This document shows positions 25,615 through 34,599 of a stretch of DNA of 64,000 nt, one piece after another (the stretch's first letter is position 1; each line of letters opens with the position of its first letter). The notes under the pieces are model-generated. The model made no database searches. It was not told the DNA's origin and saw only the letters and a list, made by a program, of their open reading frames with translations. The stretch spans positions 62,001 to 126,000 of the forward strand of contig DHCV01000007.1 of assembly GCA_002399025.1 (NCBI GenBank), given 5' to 3'. The translations under genes were made by a program, and so were the position numbers. This DNA is from Bacteroidales bacterium UBA4893. Lineage in GTDB: Bacteria > Bacteroidota > Bacteroidia > Bacteroidales > P3.

Positions 25615-27726
25615 ATGCAGGTTAATCTCTTAGATACTAAGATTGAATTCTTGAAAGGCGTTGGAGAAAAGAAGGCTAAGGTTCTTAACAAGGAACTTAA
25701 TATAACTACTTACCGAGACCTTATCTCCTATTACCCTTATCGCTATGTGGATAAAAGCAATTTTATTCAAATAAAAGATATTCAATCGGAAGAGGTATAT
25801 ATACAAGTAAGAGGAAAGATAGTTGGGATGGAAGTGATTGGCATTGGGCAAAAAGGAAGACTGTCGGTTAAACTTGTAGACCAGACAGGAATGGTTGAGC
25901 TGGTGTTTTTTAAAGGGATAAAGTGGATAAAAGAAAGTTTGATACAAGGAAAGGAATATGTGATTTTTGGCAAGCCTAATCTTTTTAAGGGAGCCTATAA
26001 TTTTGCTCACCCCGACATAGAACCTTTAGAAACCTATCTCTCTTCGCAAGAAATACATACACAAAAATTCTCCCCTCTCTACAATACCTCCGAAAAGATG
26101 AAAAATTCTTTCCTCAACTCCAAAGCAATATCTAACCTTATGCGTACCCTCATTGCACAGGTTAAGGGATATATAATTGAAAGCCTACCAAATTACATAG
26201 TTGAGAAATATCATTTGATTTCTCTTGAAGAGGCTCTAATTCAAATACACTTCCCAACTTCCACTGAACTACTCTCAAAGGCAAAAACAAGACTAAAATT
26301 TGAAGAACTATTCTTTATGCAACTTGAACACCAACTCCTAAAAACCATAAGGGTTGAAAAGTCGCAAGGATTAATATTCTCAAAGATTGGAGACTCCTTT
26401 AATGATTTCTTTAATACCTATCTGCCTTTTACTCTTACAAATGCTCAAAAAAGAGTGGTAAAAGAAATAAGGAACGATGTTAGAACGGGGCATCAGATGA
26501 ATAGATTGCTTCAAGGAGATGTTGGGAGTGGGAAGACATTGGTTGCTCTAATGAGTATGCTGATTGCAAAAGACAATGGGTTTCAAGCAACAATTATGGC
26601 TCCAACCGAAATACTCGCACAGCAACATTTTGTTTCAATCAAGAAATTCTTAGGCGATATGCCAATTGAGGTTGCTCTTTTGACAGGAAGTACTTCTCAA
26701 AAAGAAAGAAATAGAATATTACCACTATTGGAAGAAGGAAGGATAGATATTATTATTGGTACTCACGCCCTATTGGAAGACAAGGTCAAATTCTCCAATT
26801 TGGGACTATGCGTTATTGACGAACAGCATCGATTTGGAGTTGAACAAAGAGCTAAGATGTGGACAAAGAACCATATTGCACCTCATATTCTTGTAATGAC
26901 AGCAACGCCCATACCACGGACACTTGCAATGACAGTCTATGGAGACTTGGATATTTCTGTAATTGATGAATTGCCACCAGGAAGAAAGCCTGTTCAGACA
27001 GTTCATTTCTTCGACAAGGACCGACTAAGAGTGTTTGCCTTTATGAGAAAAGAAATTAAGGCAGGAAGGCAGGTTTATGTTGTGTATCCTCTAATTAAGG
27101 AGTCCGAAACCTTAGACTTAAAAGATTTAATGGACGGCTACGAAAGCATAGTTAGGGAATTTCCACTACCAGAATTTCAGATAAGCATAGTTCATGGGAA
27201 GATGAAACCTCAGGACAAGGAATATGAGATGGATAGGTTCAAGAGAGGAATTACACATATTATGGTTTCCACAACAGTAATTGAGGTTGGAGTTGATGTT
27301 CCCAATGCTTCTGTTATGATAATTGAAAATGCAGAACGCTTTGGACTATCACAATTGCACCAACTAAGAGGAAGAGTTGGAAGAGGAGCCGATAAATCCT
27401 ATTGTATTTTAATGAGCAGCTACAAACTCTCTTCTGAGGCAAAGGAAAGAATAAGTGCTATGTGTGAAACCAATGATGGATTTGAGATTTCCGAAATAGA
27501 CCTTCGCCTTAGAGGACCAGGCGACATTGCTGGCACAAAACAAAGCGGCTTATTTGACTTAAAGATAGCCAATATAATTAAGGACGAGCCAATACTCAAA
27601 GCAGCCAGAAGCATAGCAATTGAAATAGCAGAGCAAGACCCAATGCTACACAACCCACATAACCTTAAACTAAAAGAATACTTCCAAAGAACCAAACCCT
27701 CATTTGACTTCTCTCAAATTTCTTAA
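25615..27726 (+). CDS. recG: ATP-dependent DNA helicase RecG
   Basis: A 703-residue replication-fork remodelling helicase. An N-terminal wedge/OB domain (about 1-180) precedes two RecA-like motor domains. Walker A is LLQGDVGSGKTLVAL near 300. The RecG-specific DEQHRFG box (VIDEQHRFGVEQR), motif III MTATPIPRTLA and the C-terminal RLRGPGDIAGTKQSG element complete the motif set. Length is normal. Single gene with its own promoter box. Confidence 0.96.
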   Translation: MQVNLLDTKIEFLKGVGEKKAKVLNKELNITTYRDLISYYPYRYVDKSNFIQIKDIQSEEVYIQVRGKIVGMEVIGIGQKGRLSVKLVDQTGMVELVFFKGIKWIKESLIQGKEYVIFGKPNLFKGAYNFAHPDIEPLETYLSSQEIHTQKFSPLYNTSEKMKNSFLNSKAISNLMRTLIAQVKGYIIESLPNYIVEKYHLISLEEALIQIHFPTSTELLSKAKTRLKFEELFFMQLEHQLLKTIRVEKSQGLIFSKIGDSFNDFFNTYLPFTLTNAQKRVVKEIRNDVRTGHQMNRLLQGDVGSGKTLVALMSMLIAKDNGFQATIMAPTEILAQQHFVSIKKFLGDMPIEVALLTGSTSQKERNRILPLLEEGRIDIIIGTHALLEDKVKFSNLGLCVIDEQHRFGVEQRAKMWTKNHIAPHILVMTATPIPRTLAMTVYGDLDISVIDELPPGRKPVQTVHFFDKDRLRVFAFMRKEIKAGRQVYVVYPLIKESETLDLKDLMDGYESIVREFPLPEFQISIVHGKMKPQDKEYEMDRFKRGITHIMVSTTVIEVGVDVPNASVMIIENAERFGLSQLHQLRGRVGRGADKSYCILMSSYKLSSEAKERISAMCETNDGFEISEIDLRLRGPGDIAGTKQSGLFDLKIANIIKDEPILKAARSIAIEIAEQDPMLHNPHNLKLKEYFQRTKPSFDFSQIS

Positions 27727-27773
27727 AGGATATTCCCATAGTATTTTAACCTAACTTTATTTACTTTTCAATC

Positions 27774-27812
27774 CAATAGGTTTATTTTTATTCAAAGGAA
27801 ACCAAACCTATT
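27774..27812. other. Hairpin in the convergent recG/lipoprotein gap
   Basis: Perfect AATAGGTTT/AAACCTATT stem with a 20-nt loop. No T-run follows on either strand, so the terminator role is uncertain. Confidence 0.35.
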
Positions 27813-27901
27813 AGAATATGTAGGGATTAATGCTTGTAAATCATTAAATCAAATACTAATCTATCATCCTAATTCAGGACAATAATCCAATATGCGAAGA
27901 A

Positions 27902-29146
27902 TTAATAGATAAATTCAATGTCTTTAATATCCAAACGAGAGCCTGGTGCTCCCCAAAACATATCGCCATAGGCACTTGAGGAGAGGACAACAATAATATT
28001 ATCTACATTTGCAGATGGAGGTGCATACTCTTCAATCATTTGGATTTTGTCAAACCCTGTTCCATTAGGGACAAATCGATAGAAAACCAGCTCGCCTCTC
28101 ATCCCTCCTATCTTCATATATGGTTTTTCTTCAAGCATCTGAGCTGAAGGCTGACCATAGATAAATGGTAGGGTTATTTCCATAAAGCCTGATTCTGATT
28201 CAAAGTTTCCTATTGAATCACCTGTCCTAAGCCATGCCACACCAACCCTAAGAAATTTGTTATTATCCTGATTTCTATTCTGTAGCATAAAGTATATCTC
28301 ACAAGAATCCTTTGAAGGTCTGCCAGATGGGTCATTTTGCAAAATATCTTTGGCGTCCCCATCTTTCATAACCAAGCCAGGCTTATATCTTAGCTTAAAT
28401 CTTACGGCTTGAGGCTTATTATAGAATGCTGTTCCAAAGTTTATAAGTTTTCTTGGATTGGGGTCGTTTCCGTTTGGCAAATGTGAGAAATTTAAAAGAA
28501 ATTTCCCTGTAAACAAAGCCCCTGCAACAACGGCAGAATGCATCATTGCACCTGCAGGATAAAGCTTTGTCTCTATTGATGCATAGTCTGAGGTAAGTGC
28601 ATCGGGCTTTGGATTTACGGAAAAGAAACCTGAAAGGGTGTTTGCTTTGGCTGAATGTTGCCATGGGGAGAAAACATTTGCCTCTCCAGGGAAATAGGCA
28701 AAGGTTGTGTTGATTTTAATCTCGTTTCCGTTCTCATCCTTTGCAATTGTCCACTTCTTCATATCCGAATATACCAATTGTAATGGTGCATCTCCATAAC
28801 TAACCATTATTTTCCAAATCTTAGTAACTTCTTCATCCTCTGCAATAAGTTTTATGAAAACATCCTTTGAGAAATCCTTTAGTTTCAAAGCATCAATATT
28901 TGACTTTGCAAGACTTGAATATTTGGCAGAGCTAACAGTAAGATTGCTTATATCCATTGAAATAGGAATTTTAACTTCAACAATTCCTGTGTCCGATTGA
29001 CCTCCTTCAATTATTCTGTTATCAATCTGTCCCATAATATCAAAAACCAAGATATTACATTCATTTGATTCTTTATAGTATTTTTCATCAACGCATGAAA
29101 TAAAAATGGTTGATAATAGGAATAGGGATAATAATATTCTTTTCAT
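27902..29146 (-). CDS. PCMD-domain lipoprotein
   Basis: The ATG at 29146 gives a lipoprotein signal (MKRILLSLFLLSTIFISC, Cys near 18), which the longer ORF start would bury. An N-terminal Ig-like segment similar to those of Bacteroides surface lipoproteins is followed by a PCMD-type (putative carbohydrate metabolism) domain in the last 260 or so residues. Visible parts of that domain are LVYSDMKKWTI, then SGFFSVNP, GKFLLNF and AVRFKLRYKPG. It is probably a surface-exposed glycan-binding protein. It lies in an operon behind an outer-membrane barrel gene, which suggests a surface pair, but no SusC/SusD is present. Confidence 0.75.
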   Translation of the reverse strand: MKRILLSLFLLSTIFISCVDEKYYKESNECNILVFDIMGQIDNRIIEGGQSDTGIVEVKIPISMDISNLTVSSAKYSSLAKSNIDALKLKDFSKDVFIKLIAEDEEVTKIWKIMVSYGDAPLQLVYSDMKKWTIAKDENGNEIKINTTFAYFPGEANVFSPWQHSAKANTLSGFFSVNPKPDALTSDYASIETKLYPAGAMMHSAVVAGALFTGKFLLNFSHLPNGNDPNPRKLINFGTAFYNKPQAVRFKLRYKPGLVMKDGDAKDILQNDPSGRPSKDSCEIYFMLQNRNQDNNKFLRVGVAWLRTGDSIGNFESESGFMEITLPFIYGQPSAQMLEEKPYMKIGGMRGELVFYRFVPNGTGFDKIQMIEEYAPPSANVDNIIVVLSSSAYGDMFWGAPGSRLDIKDIEFIY

Positions 29147-29257
29147 ATATTTATTTTTTCTTCTTCTGTCTACAGATTTACACAAATTTATAGGATTATA
29201 ATATACAGATTGACATTAAATCTGAGAGAATTTGTGAGAATCTGTGGATAAACAAAA

Positions 29258-30001
29258 CTATATTCCAAAATAATAAGCAAATCCAAAATAGATTTTCAAA
29301 AGGTTAAACCTGAAATCTATTGCTAAATCAGAGCCTCCCCCATCATTAATCTCATCCTGCTTAATATAAGTTCTATTATATGAAATCATAACAGGATTAA
29401 ATGCAAATTCAAAAGCAAATCCTTTTTTCAAGAAATACATAACCCCAGGTGATAGCCCAAGACTTATTTCATGAGTGTTTTTCATTGACTTCTTTATGTC
29501 CTTCCCCTCATCATACACATCTCTTGTTAGTGAAGATAGGTAGGAGTAAGAAGCATTTGTTTCATTGAAAACAAAAAATCTATTACTATTTCCGAAAGGA
29601 ACATAGTTTTTTACCCCTGTTCCAATTTCGAAATTAGAAGTTGCAATACTTGAGCTATATGTTTGTGCATTTATCAAAAGCGGTAGAAGGTTTGATGAAA
29701 TCTTATAGGTCTGGTCGCTAAAACCATAGTTGACCTTTACTCCCCAAGCAACATTTTCATCAATAAACCAAGAGCCTGATAGAGCAAATTCATAGCTGAG
29801 ATTCTTTATCTCATCAATATCAACAATAGTTAATAGTCTATCATTCTCAATATCCTTATTTGAAAAACCAACCCTAAATCCAAAATGACTCACTCCTTTA
29901 TCAAGAATGGATTTTTGAGCATTTGTATTTTGGTCAGTTTGAGAAAAGGAATTAATAGAATTGATAAATAGAAACAGAAATAATAAGTAAAATTTTCTCA
30001 T
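29258..30001 (-). CDS. Outer-membrane beta-barrel protein
   Basis: The ATG at 30001 is chosen because it begins a signal peptide (MRKFYLLFLFLFINSINSFSQ). About 247 residues of amphipathic strands follow, ending in KIYFGFAYYFGI, typical of a barrel C-terminus. The length suggests 8-10 strands. It is encoded just upstream of the PCMD lipoprotein gene and may form a surface unit with it. No specific family is recognised. Confidence 0.65.
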   Translation of the reverse strand: MRKFYLLFLFLFINSINSFSQTDQNTNAQKSILDKGVSHFGFRVGFSNKDIENDRLLTIVDIDEIKNLSYEFALSGSWFIDENVAWGVKVNYGFSDQTYKISSNLLPLLINAQTYSSSIATSNFEIGTGVKNYVPFGNSNRFFVFNETNASYSYLSSLTRDVYDEGKDIKKSMKNTHEISLGLSPGVMYFLKKGFAFEFAFNPVMISYNRTYIKQDEINDGGGSDLAIDFRFNLLKIYFGFAYYFGI

Positions 30002-30074
30002 GAGATAGTAATTTATATTAACCATATTCATTTAGAAATACAATGGAAAACAAACTTGCATTTCATTTTAATAA

Positions 30075-30083
30075 GCAAAAATA
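30075..30083 (-). promoter_or_regulatory. Candidate -7 box (TATTTTTGC) for the barrel/PCMD operon
   Basis: Minus-strand TATTTTTGC about 75 nt before the chosen ATG at 30001. No clear -33 element. Confidence 0.35.
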
Positions 30084-30153
30084 CATAATATATTTTTATA
30101 TCTGTGAGTAAAGGAGAAAAAAAATATTAATGCAAACTCTAATAGAGTATATA

Positions 30154-30189
30154 CAAAAAAAGGGAGAATGAACTCAATCATCCTCCCTT
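30154..30189 (-). terminator. Terminator of the OmpA-family gene
   Basis: Stem of 12 bp (AAGGGAGGATGA/TCATTCTCCCTT on the minus strand, one G-U pair) with a short loop, followed by a run of T. It lies about 25 nt after the stop. Confidence 0.85.
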
Positions 30190-30214
30190 AAAATCAGGTT
30201 GTTTTAACAAATTC

Positions 30215-31441
30215 TTATTTTACTTCTGCCATTCTAACCATTTCAGGAGCTAATCCTTGAGGATCTACAACTGAAGATTCGATTGAAAGTAAATCTTTAT
30301 TAACACCATAATTATCAACTAAAAGATTGTAAACATTAACAGCTCTTTTATTAGCTAATTTTTCGTTGATGCTCTTTCCTCCTGTTGAAGAATCAGCATA
30401 ACCAGTAATGGTGTATTTTCTGTTTGTTGATTTAATGTACTCAGCAATGTATTCAAGATTAGCAGAGTTGAAATCGTCTAATTCAGTTTTTCCAATTTCA
30501 TAGAAAACTTTAATTCCTTTTGTAGTAGAACCAGTTGATGTAGTTTGTTGTGGTCTATTTTTCAAATCGTTGTTTTCTTTTTGTAGTTGTGCATTCTTTT
30601 GTCTTTCTTGTTCTAATGCTTTATTTAACTCATCATTCTTTCTTTGTTGATCTGCTTTTAAAGCATCATTTTGGTTTTGAAGTTCGCTTTCTTTTTGAGC
30701 AGCTTTGTTTTGTACTTCTGCTAAAGTTTCAGGAGTAATTCCTTCTTTAAATTCTTTTTCCTTACCAATCTTGTAAGAAAGACCAATAGTTGCACTTGCA
30801 GGAACATTAATACGTTTTGCAGGATTTCCATCAATTGCAGAACGAAGAACAGTAGCCATTAATTCAACATCAAGGTCTAATCTTTCATTAATTCTAAATT
30901 GATTAATAATACCAAGGTTAGCAGCAAATTCCATATCATCTAAACCATCTTTCAAAGTTGAGAATAAACCAAATCCAACGAAAGGAATAAGTTCATATTT
31001 TCTTTCTGGATTATATCTATAGAATTGAGAGTGGATATTAAATAAGAAATCAGCATGAAGGTTAAAGTAATAGTAATTCATTTTGTAATAATTACCTTCC
31101 ATTTCATTTGCATCAATGTATGGAGTATTTAATAAGTTGTAACCTCTTTGATTTAATCCTGATAATTGACCTCTAACTCCCATTACTGGAGTAAACCATT
31201 TTCCAACTCCAATATAAGCTGATGGGCTAAAATGATCAATAATTGATCCTGTTGTGTAATACTCAGACAGATAAGTTTGGAAACCAATACCAGCTGAAAT
31301 AAACCAATTATCAGCAAAGCTTCCAACCAGATAATCTTTAGTAGGTCTTAATTCTGGTTTTGCTACTTCTTCTTGTGCAAAACTAAATACTGAAACAAGC
31401 ATAAATAAGCTTGCAAAAATAATCTTTTTCATTTTTTTCAT
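30215..31441 (-). CDS. OmpA-family outer-membrane protein
   Basis: The start is placed at 31441 (MKKMKKIIFASLFMLVSVFSFAQ signal peptide; 31432 is equally possible). An ATG at 31489 would fall inside a -7-like box. An N-terminal barrel (about 25-230) is followed by a coiled-coil Gln/Asn/Glu-rich linker (ALKADQQRKNDELNKALEQ region). A C-terminal OmpA-like peptidoglycan-binding domain follows (KVFYEIGKTELDD, TGYADSSTGG, NEKLANKRAVNVY). It tethers the outer membrane to peptidoglycan. Strong terminator behind. Confidence 0.88.
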   Translation of the reverse strand: MKKMKKIIFASLFMLVSVFSFAQEEVAKPELRPTKDYLVGSFADNWFISAGIGFQTYLSEYYTTGSIIDHFSPSAYIGVGKWFTPVMGVRGQLSGLNQRGYNLLNTPYIDANEMEGNYYKMNYYYFNLHADFLFNIHSQFYRYNPERKYELIPFVGFGLFSTLKDGLDDMEFAANLGIINQFRINERLDLDVELMATVLRSAIDGNPAKRINVPASATIGLSYKIGKEKEFKEGITPETLAEVQNKAAQKESELQNQNDALKADQQRKNDELNKALEQERQKNAQLQKENNDLKNRPQQTTSTGSTTKGIKVFYEIGKTELDDFNSANLEYIAEYIKSTNRKYTITGYADSSTGGKSINEKLANKRAVNVYNLLVDNYGVNKDLLSIESSVVDPQGLAPEMVRMAEVK

Positions 31442-31675
31442 TTTTAATTTATATTCAATTTTGAATTTTCCTTTGATTAATACGAACAAAAATACAATAA
31501 GTTTCTTAATTAGAGATAATTTTTATATAAAAATAACATTAAACACAAACATCAATTGCATAATAGTACTATAAATTAGGCGAATAGAAAGATCTTATTT
31601 ATTAATCTATTTTATCAATATACTCATCTAACCTAACATATTAAAAGGAAAATCTATTTAATCCGTCAATATTTT

Positions 31676-32773
31676 CTAATTATAATTCAAATTATTCTTA
31701 TACCAAGAATACATTTTCTCAATTCCTTCATCAATATCTATTTTATGATGCCAGCCTAAGGAATGGAGTTTTGATGGGTTGGTTAGTTTTCTCATTGTTC
31801 CGTCTGGTTTATCTTCATTAAATATGATTTCACCTTTAAATCCTACTTTTTGAGAAATTAGATAAGCCAAATCTTTAATAGAAATTTCCTTTCCAGTACC
31901 TATATTAATATGACAATTTCTAATCTCCTTAGAGTTTTTAGGCTTAAGGTCTTCATAGTTCACTCTCTCCATAACGAACACACAAGCATCGGCCATTTCC
32001 TCACTCCAAAGAAACTCTCTTAATGGTTTTCCTGTTCCCCAAATCTCAATTGAAACACCTTTATCAGAAACTATAATACCATATTTATTTAACTTCTCTA
32101 AAATTTCCTCTCTCTTTGCATTTCCATCAACTCCTTCAATTGGATATCTATTTAAATCTTTAGCTAAGCCTTCCCAATCATTATTCATCAAACATTTACC
32201 TAAATGAGCTTTACGAACTAGTGCTGGTAACACATGACTTTTCTCTAAATTAAAATTATCATTAGGACCATAAAGATTAGTTGGCATAACAGCAATAAAA
32301 TTTGTTCCATACTGAATATTGAAACTCTCACACATCTTAAGTCCAGCAATCTTAGCAATAGCATAAGGTTCATTGGTATATTCCAAAGGACTTGTCAAAA
32401 GATAATCCTCCTTCATTGGCTGTGGACAAGAGGCAGGATAAATACAAGTAGAACCTAAAAACAAAAGCTTCTTAACTCCATATTTATAAGCAGAGCCAAT
32501 AATATTATTCTGAATCTGAAGATTATTAAAAATAAAATCAGCCCTATAAACATTATTAGCCACAATACCCCCAACATGAGCAGCAGCCAAAAACACATAA
32601 TCAGGTCTTTCGCTTTCAAAAAACTCTTCAGTAGCCCTTTGATTCCCAAGATCCAATTCCTCAAAAGAGCGACCAATTAAATTGGTATAGCCCTTAGATT
32701 TTAAATTATTCCAAATAGCAGAGCCAACCAAACCGTTATGTCCCGCAACGTATATCTTATCTTCTTTTTTCAT
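31676..32773 (-). CDS. fcl: GDP-L-fucose synthase
   Basis: The ATG at 32773 places the Rossmann motif at its usual distance (MKKEDKIYVAGHNGLVG); an ATG at 32821 would read through leader repeats. About 365 residues. SDR catalytic YxxxK in NEPYAIAKIAGLKM and the Ser in GSTCIYP are present. It converts GDP-4-keto-6-deoxymannose, the Gmd product, to GDP-L-fucose by epimerisation and reduction. It has a roughly 40-residue insertion (VDGNAKREEILEKL region) common in Bacteroidetes homologues. gmd lies upstream, separated by a four-helix-bundle gene. Confidence 0.93.
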   Translation of the reverse strand: MKKEDKIYVAGHNGLVGSAIWNNLKSKGYTNLIGRSFEELDLGNQRATEEFFESERPDYVFLAAAHVGGIVANNVYRADFIFNNLQIQNNIIGSAYKYGVKKLLFLGSTCIYPASCPQPMKEDYLLTSPLEYTNEPYAIAKIAGLKMCESFNIQYGTNFIAVMPTNLYGPNDNFNLEKSHVLPALVRKAHLGKCLMNNDWEGLAKDLNRYPIEGVDGNAKREEILEKLNKYGIIVSDKGVSIEIWGTGKPLREFLWSEEMADACVFVMERVNYEDLKPKNSKEIRNCHINIGTGKEISIKDLAYLISQKVGFKGEIIFNEDKPDGTMRKLTNPSKLHSLGWHHKIDIDEGIEKMYSWYKNNLNYN

Positions 32774-32788
32774 ATTTCTTTGTATTTT

Positions 32789-32860
32789 GTTGAGTTGTTG
32801 AGTTGTTGAGACGTAATACAACTAAACGATTAAACGATTAAACAACTAAACACCTAAACC
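32789..32860. repeat. Leader/trailer minisatellites (GTTGAG and TAAACGAT types)
   Basis: Plus-strand GTTGAGTTGTTGAGTTGTT at about 32791-32812 lies directly upstream of fcl. AACTAAACGATTAAACGATT... ending ACACCTAAACC (32819-32860) lies directly behind the four-helix gene. Similar tracts occur at 33230-33297, 34353-34382, 53397-53450 and 57412-57456, nearly always at the 5' side of a gene start. Confidence 0.6.
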
Positions 32861-33228
32861 TTCATTCTACTTAAAATACTATTCTTTAATGCATTTAGTT
32901 TATTAGATATTAAAAATATAATTTGTTGTGCATTATCTAATTCATCATCTTTTAAGTAACCTAAATCTAAAGATATTAATAATTGGCAATATACTTCCAT
33001 CAATGAACCATAAGCAATTTCAATAAATCTAATTTGTTCTTTTAAATAAGATCGACTAACTCCTTCTGCAATATTAGAAGGAACAGAAACAGCAGCTCTT
33101 TGCATTTGATTAGAAAGCCCAAACTTTTCTAATTCAGGAAATTTCTTAGTAAGACAATATATTAGACTAACTAATTTCCTACTTTCTTGCCAAACCTCTA
33201 ATTTCTCAAATGAATAAATATGTTTCAT
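32854..33228 (-). CDS. Four-helix-bundle protein (S23 / IVS-protein family)
   Basis: The ATG at 33228 gives the family start (MKHIYSFEKLEVWQESRKLV). About 124 residues. The core QMQRAAVSVPSNIAEGVSR, followed by FIEIAYGSLMEVYCQL, is diagnostic of the four-helix-bundle proteins first seen in 23S rRNA intervening sequences. These are often found as small free-standing genes with repeat flanks. The function is unknown. It splits the gmd-fcl pair and is bordered on both sides by TAAACGATT/CACCTAAA repeats, which suggests that it entered as a unit. Confidence 0.85.
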   Translation of the reverse strand: MKHIYSFEKLEVWQESRKLVSLIYCLTKKFPELEKFGLSNQMQRAAVSVPSNIAEGVSRSYLKEQIRFIEIAYGSLMEVYCQLLISLDLGYLKDDELDNAQQIIFLISNKLNALKNSILSRMKV

Positions 33229-33229
33229 A

Positions 33230-33297
33230 ACATCTAACACTTAAACGATTAAACAACTAAACACCTAAACACCTAAACACCTAAACACCTAAACAAT
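33230..33297. repeat. CACCTAAA minisatellite between gmd and the four-helix gene
   Basis: TTAAACGATTAAACAACTAA is followed by four copies of the 8-mer ACACCTAA. The same TAAACGATTAAACAACTAAA text occurs on the other side of the four-helix gene (32819-32860), forming a direct repeat around it. Confidence 0.65.
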
Positions 33298-34335
33298 CCT
33301 CAAATCATTCTCAACCATAATCCTAACCAATTCTTCAAACGGTGTCTTTGAAGGGTTCCAACCAAGAAGGGTTTTTGCTTTTGTTGGGTTTCCTAATAAT
33401 TGTTCTACTTCTGCTGGACGGAAATATTTTGGATCTACTTCTACTAAAACCTTACCAGTTTTGATATCAATACCTTTTTCATTCACACCTTCTCCCTCCC
33501 ATTTAAGTTCAATTCCAGCATATTTAAACGCTAAGGAACAAAACTCACGAACAGTATGATATTCACCAGTAGCAATAACAAAATCCTCAGGTGTTGGGTG
33601 CTGAAGAATCATCCACATACATTCCACATAATCCTTAGCATATCCCCAGTCTCTTAGAGCAGAAAGATTACCTAAGAATAATTTATCCTGCTTACCTTTT
33701 GCAATACGAGCAGCAGCAAGAGTAATCTTACGAGTTACAAAGGTCTCGCCCCTGCGTTCACTTTCATGATTAAACAAAATACCATTTACAGCGAACATAC
33801 CATAACTCTCACGATAGTTCTTAGTAATCCAAAAACCATAAAGCTTAGCCACCCCATAAGGAGAACGAGGATAGAAAGGAGTTGTTTCACTTTGAGGAAC
33901 CTCCTGCACCAAACCATAAAGCTCAGAAGTAGAAGCCTGATAAATCTTACACTGCTTTTCCATATTCAAAATCCTTACAGCCTCCAAAAGCCTTAAAGTC
34001 CCAACAGCATCAGTCTCAGCAGTATATTCAGGGACATCAAACGAAACCTTAACATGGCTTTGAGCTGCAAGATTATAAATCTCATCAGGTTTAACCTGTT
34101 GAATAATCCTAATCAAAGAAGAAGAATCGGTCATATCCCCATAATGAAGATTAACAGCCCTATTCTTACTCATATCCTTAATCCATTCCTCAAGGTAAAG
34201 ATGTTCAATCCTACCAGTATTAAAAGAAGAACTCCTTCTCAAAATACCATGAACCTCATAACCCTTTTCCAATAAAAACTCAGCCAAGAAACTCCCATCC
34301 TGACCAGTAATCCCAGTAATTAATGCCTTTTTCAT
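33289..34335 (-). CDS. gmd: GDP-mannose 4,6-dehydratase
   Basis: A 348-residue SDR enzyme making GDP-4-keto-6-deoxy-D-mannose from GDP-mannose. The NADP loop [14 protein letters not shown] is at 7-20, the catalytic region STSELYG and the YxxxK in [12 protein letters not shown] are present, and [16 protein letters not shown] is a Gmd signature. Together with manC (GDP-mannose) and fcl it supplies GDP-L-fucose to the polysaccharide locus. Confidence 0.96.
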   Translation of the reverse strand: MKKALITGITGQDGSFLAEFLLEKGYEVHGILRRSSSFNTGRIEHLYLEEWIKDMSKNRAVNLHYGDMTDSSSLIRIIQQVKPDEIYNLAAQSHVKVSFDVPEYTAETDAVGTLRLLEAVRILNMEKQCKIYQASTSELYGLVQEVPQSETTPFYPRSPYGVAKLYGFWITKNYRESYGMFAVNGILFNHESERRGETFVTRKITLAAARIAKGKQDKLFLGNLSALRDWGYAKDYVECMWMILQHPTPEDFVIATGEYHTVREFCSLAFKYAGIELKWEGEGVNEKGIDIKTGKVLVEVDPKYFRPAEVEQLLGNPTKAKTLLGWNPSKTPFEELVRIMVENDLRIV

Positions 34336-34420
34336 ATTTATATTTATTTTATTTGTTTATTCGTTTAGTTGTTGAGTTGTTGGGCTCACAAAGATAATAT
34401 ATTTAAAACAAAATCACAAT

Positions 34421-34599
34421 CTACCATAATGTCGCCCATACTGGGCTTTTTGGAATATTCATTTTTATTATTCTACCATAATTTCGCCACTACGTGGCTT
34501 TACCCATAGAATGACGCAAAGAGGCAAAATCCGTACTAATCCGTGTAATTCGTGGACAATCAAAGAACAATTTAAAACTTAAAAATTCCTATTTAAAAC
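34421..34599. repeat. Composite 3'-flank repeats behind an AAA/DUF4143 ATPase gene
   Basis: Two inverted-orientation units of the GCTACGTAGTAGCGACATTATGGTAGAAT family lie at about 34421-34495. They are followed by AATCCGTGTAATTCGTGGAC and by the AT-rich CAATTTAAAACTTAAAAATT tract that runs into the ATPase stop codon. The same order of elements recurs behind the genes ending at 36236 and 37926. Confidence 0.6.

Noticed and set aside
32854..33228. 23S rRNA intervening sequence
   Set aside because: Although the protein family matches, no rRNA sequence lies on either side.
33240..33297. CRISPR-like or telomere-like short repeat
   Set aside because: The 8-bp period is too short, there are no spacers, and it behaves as an ordinary minisatellite at a gene boundary.
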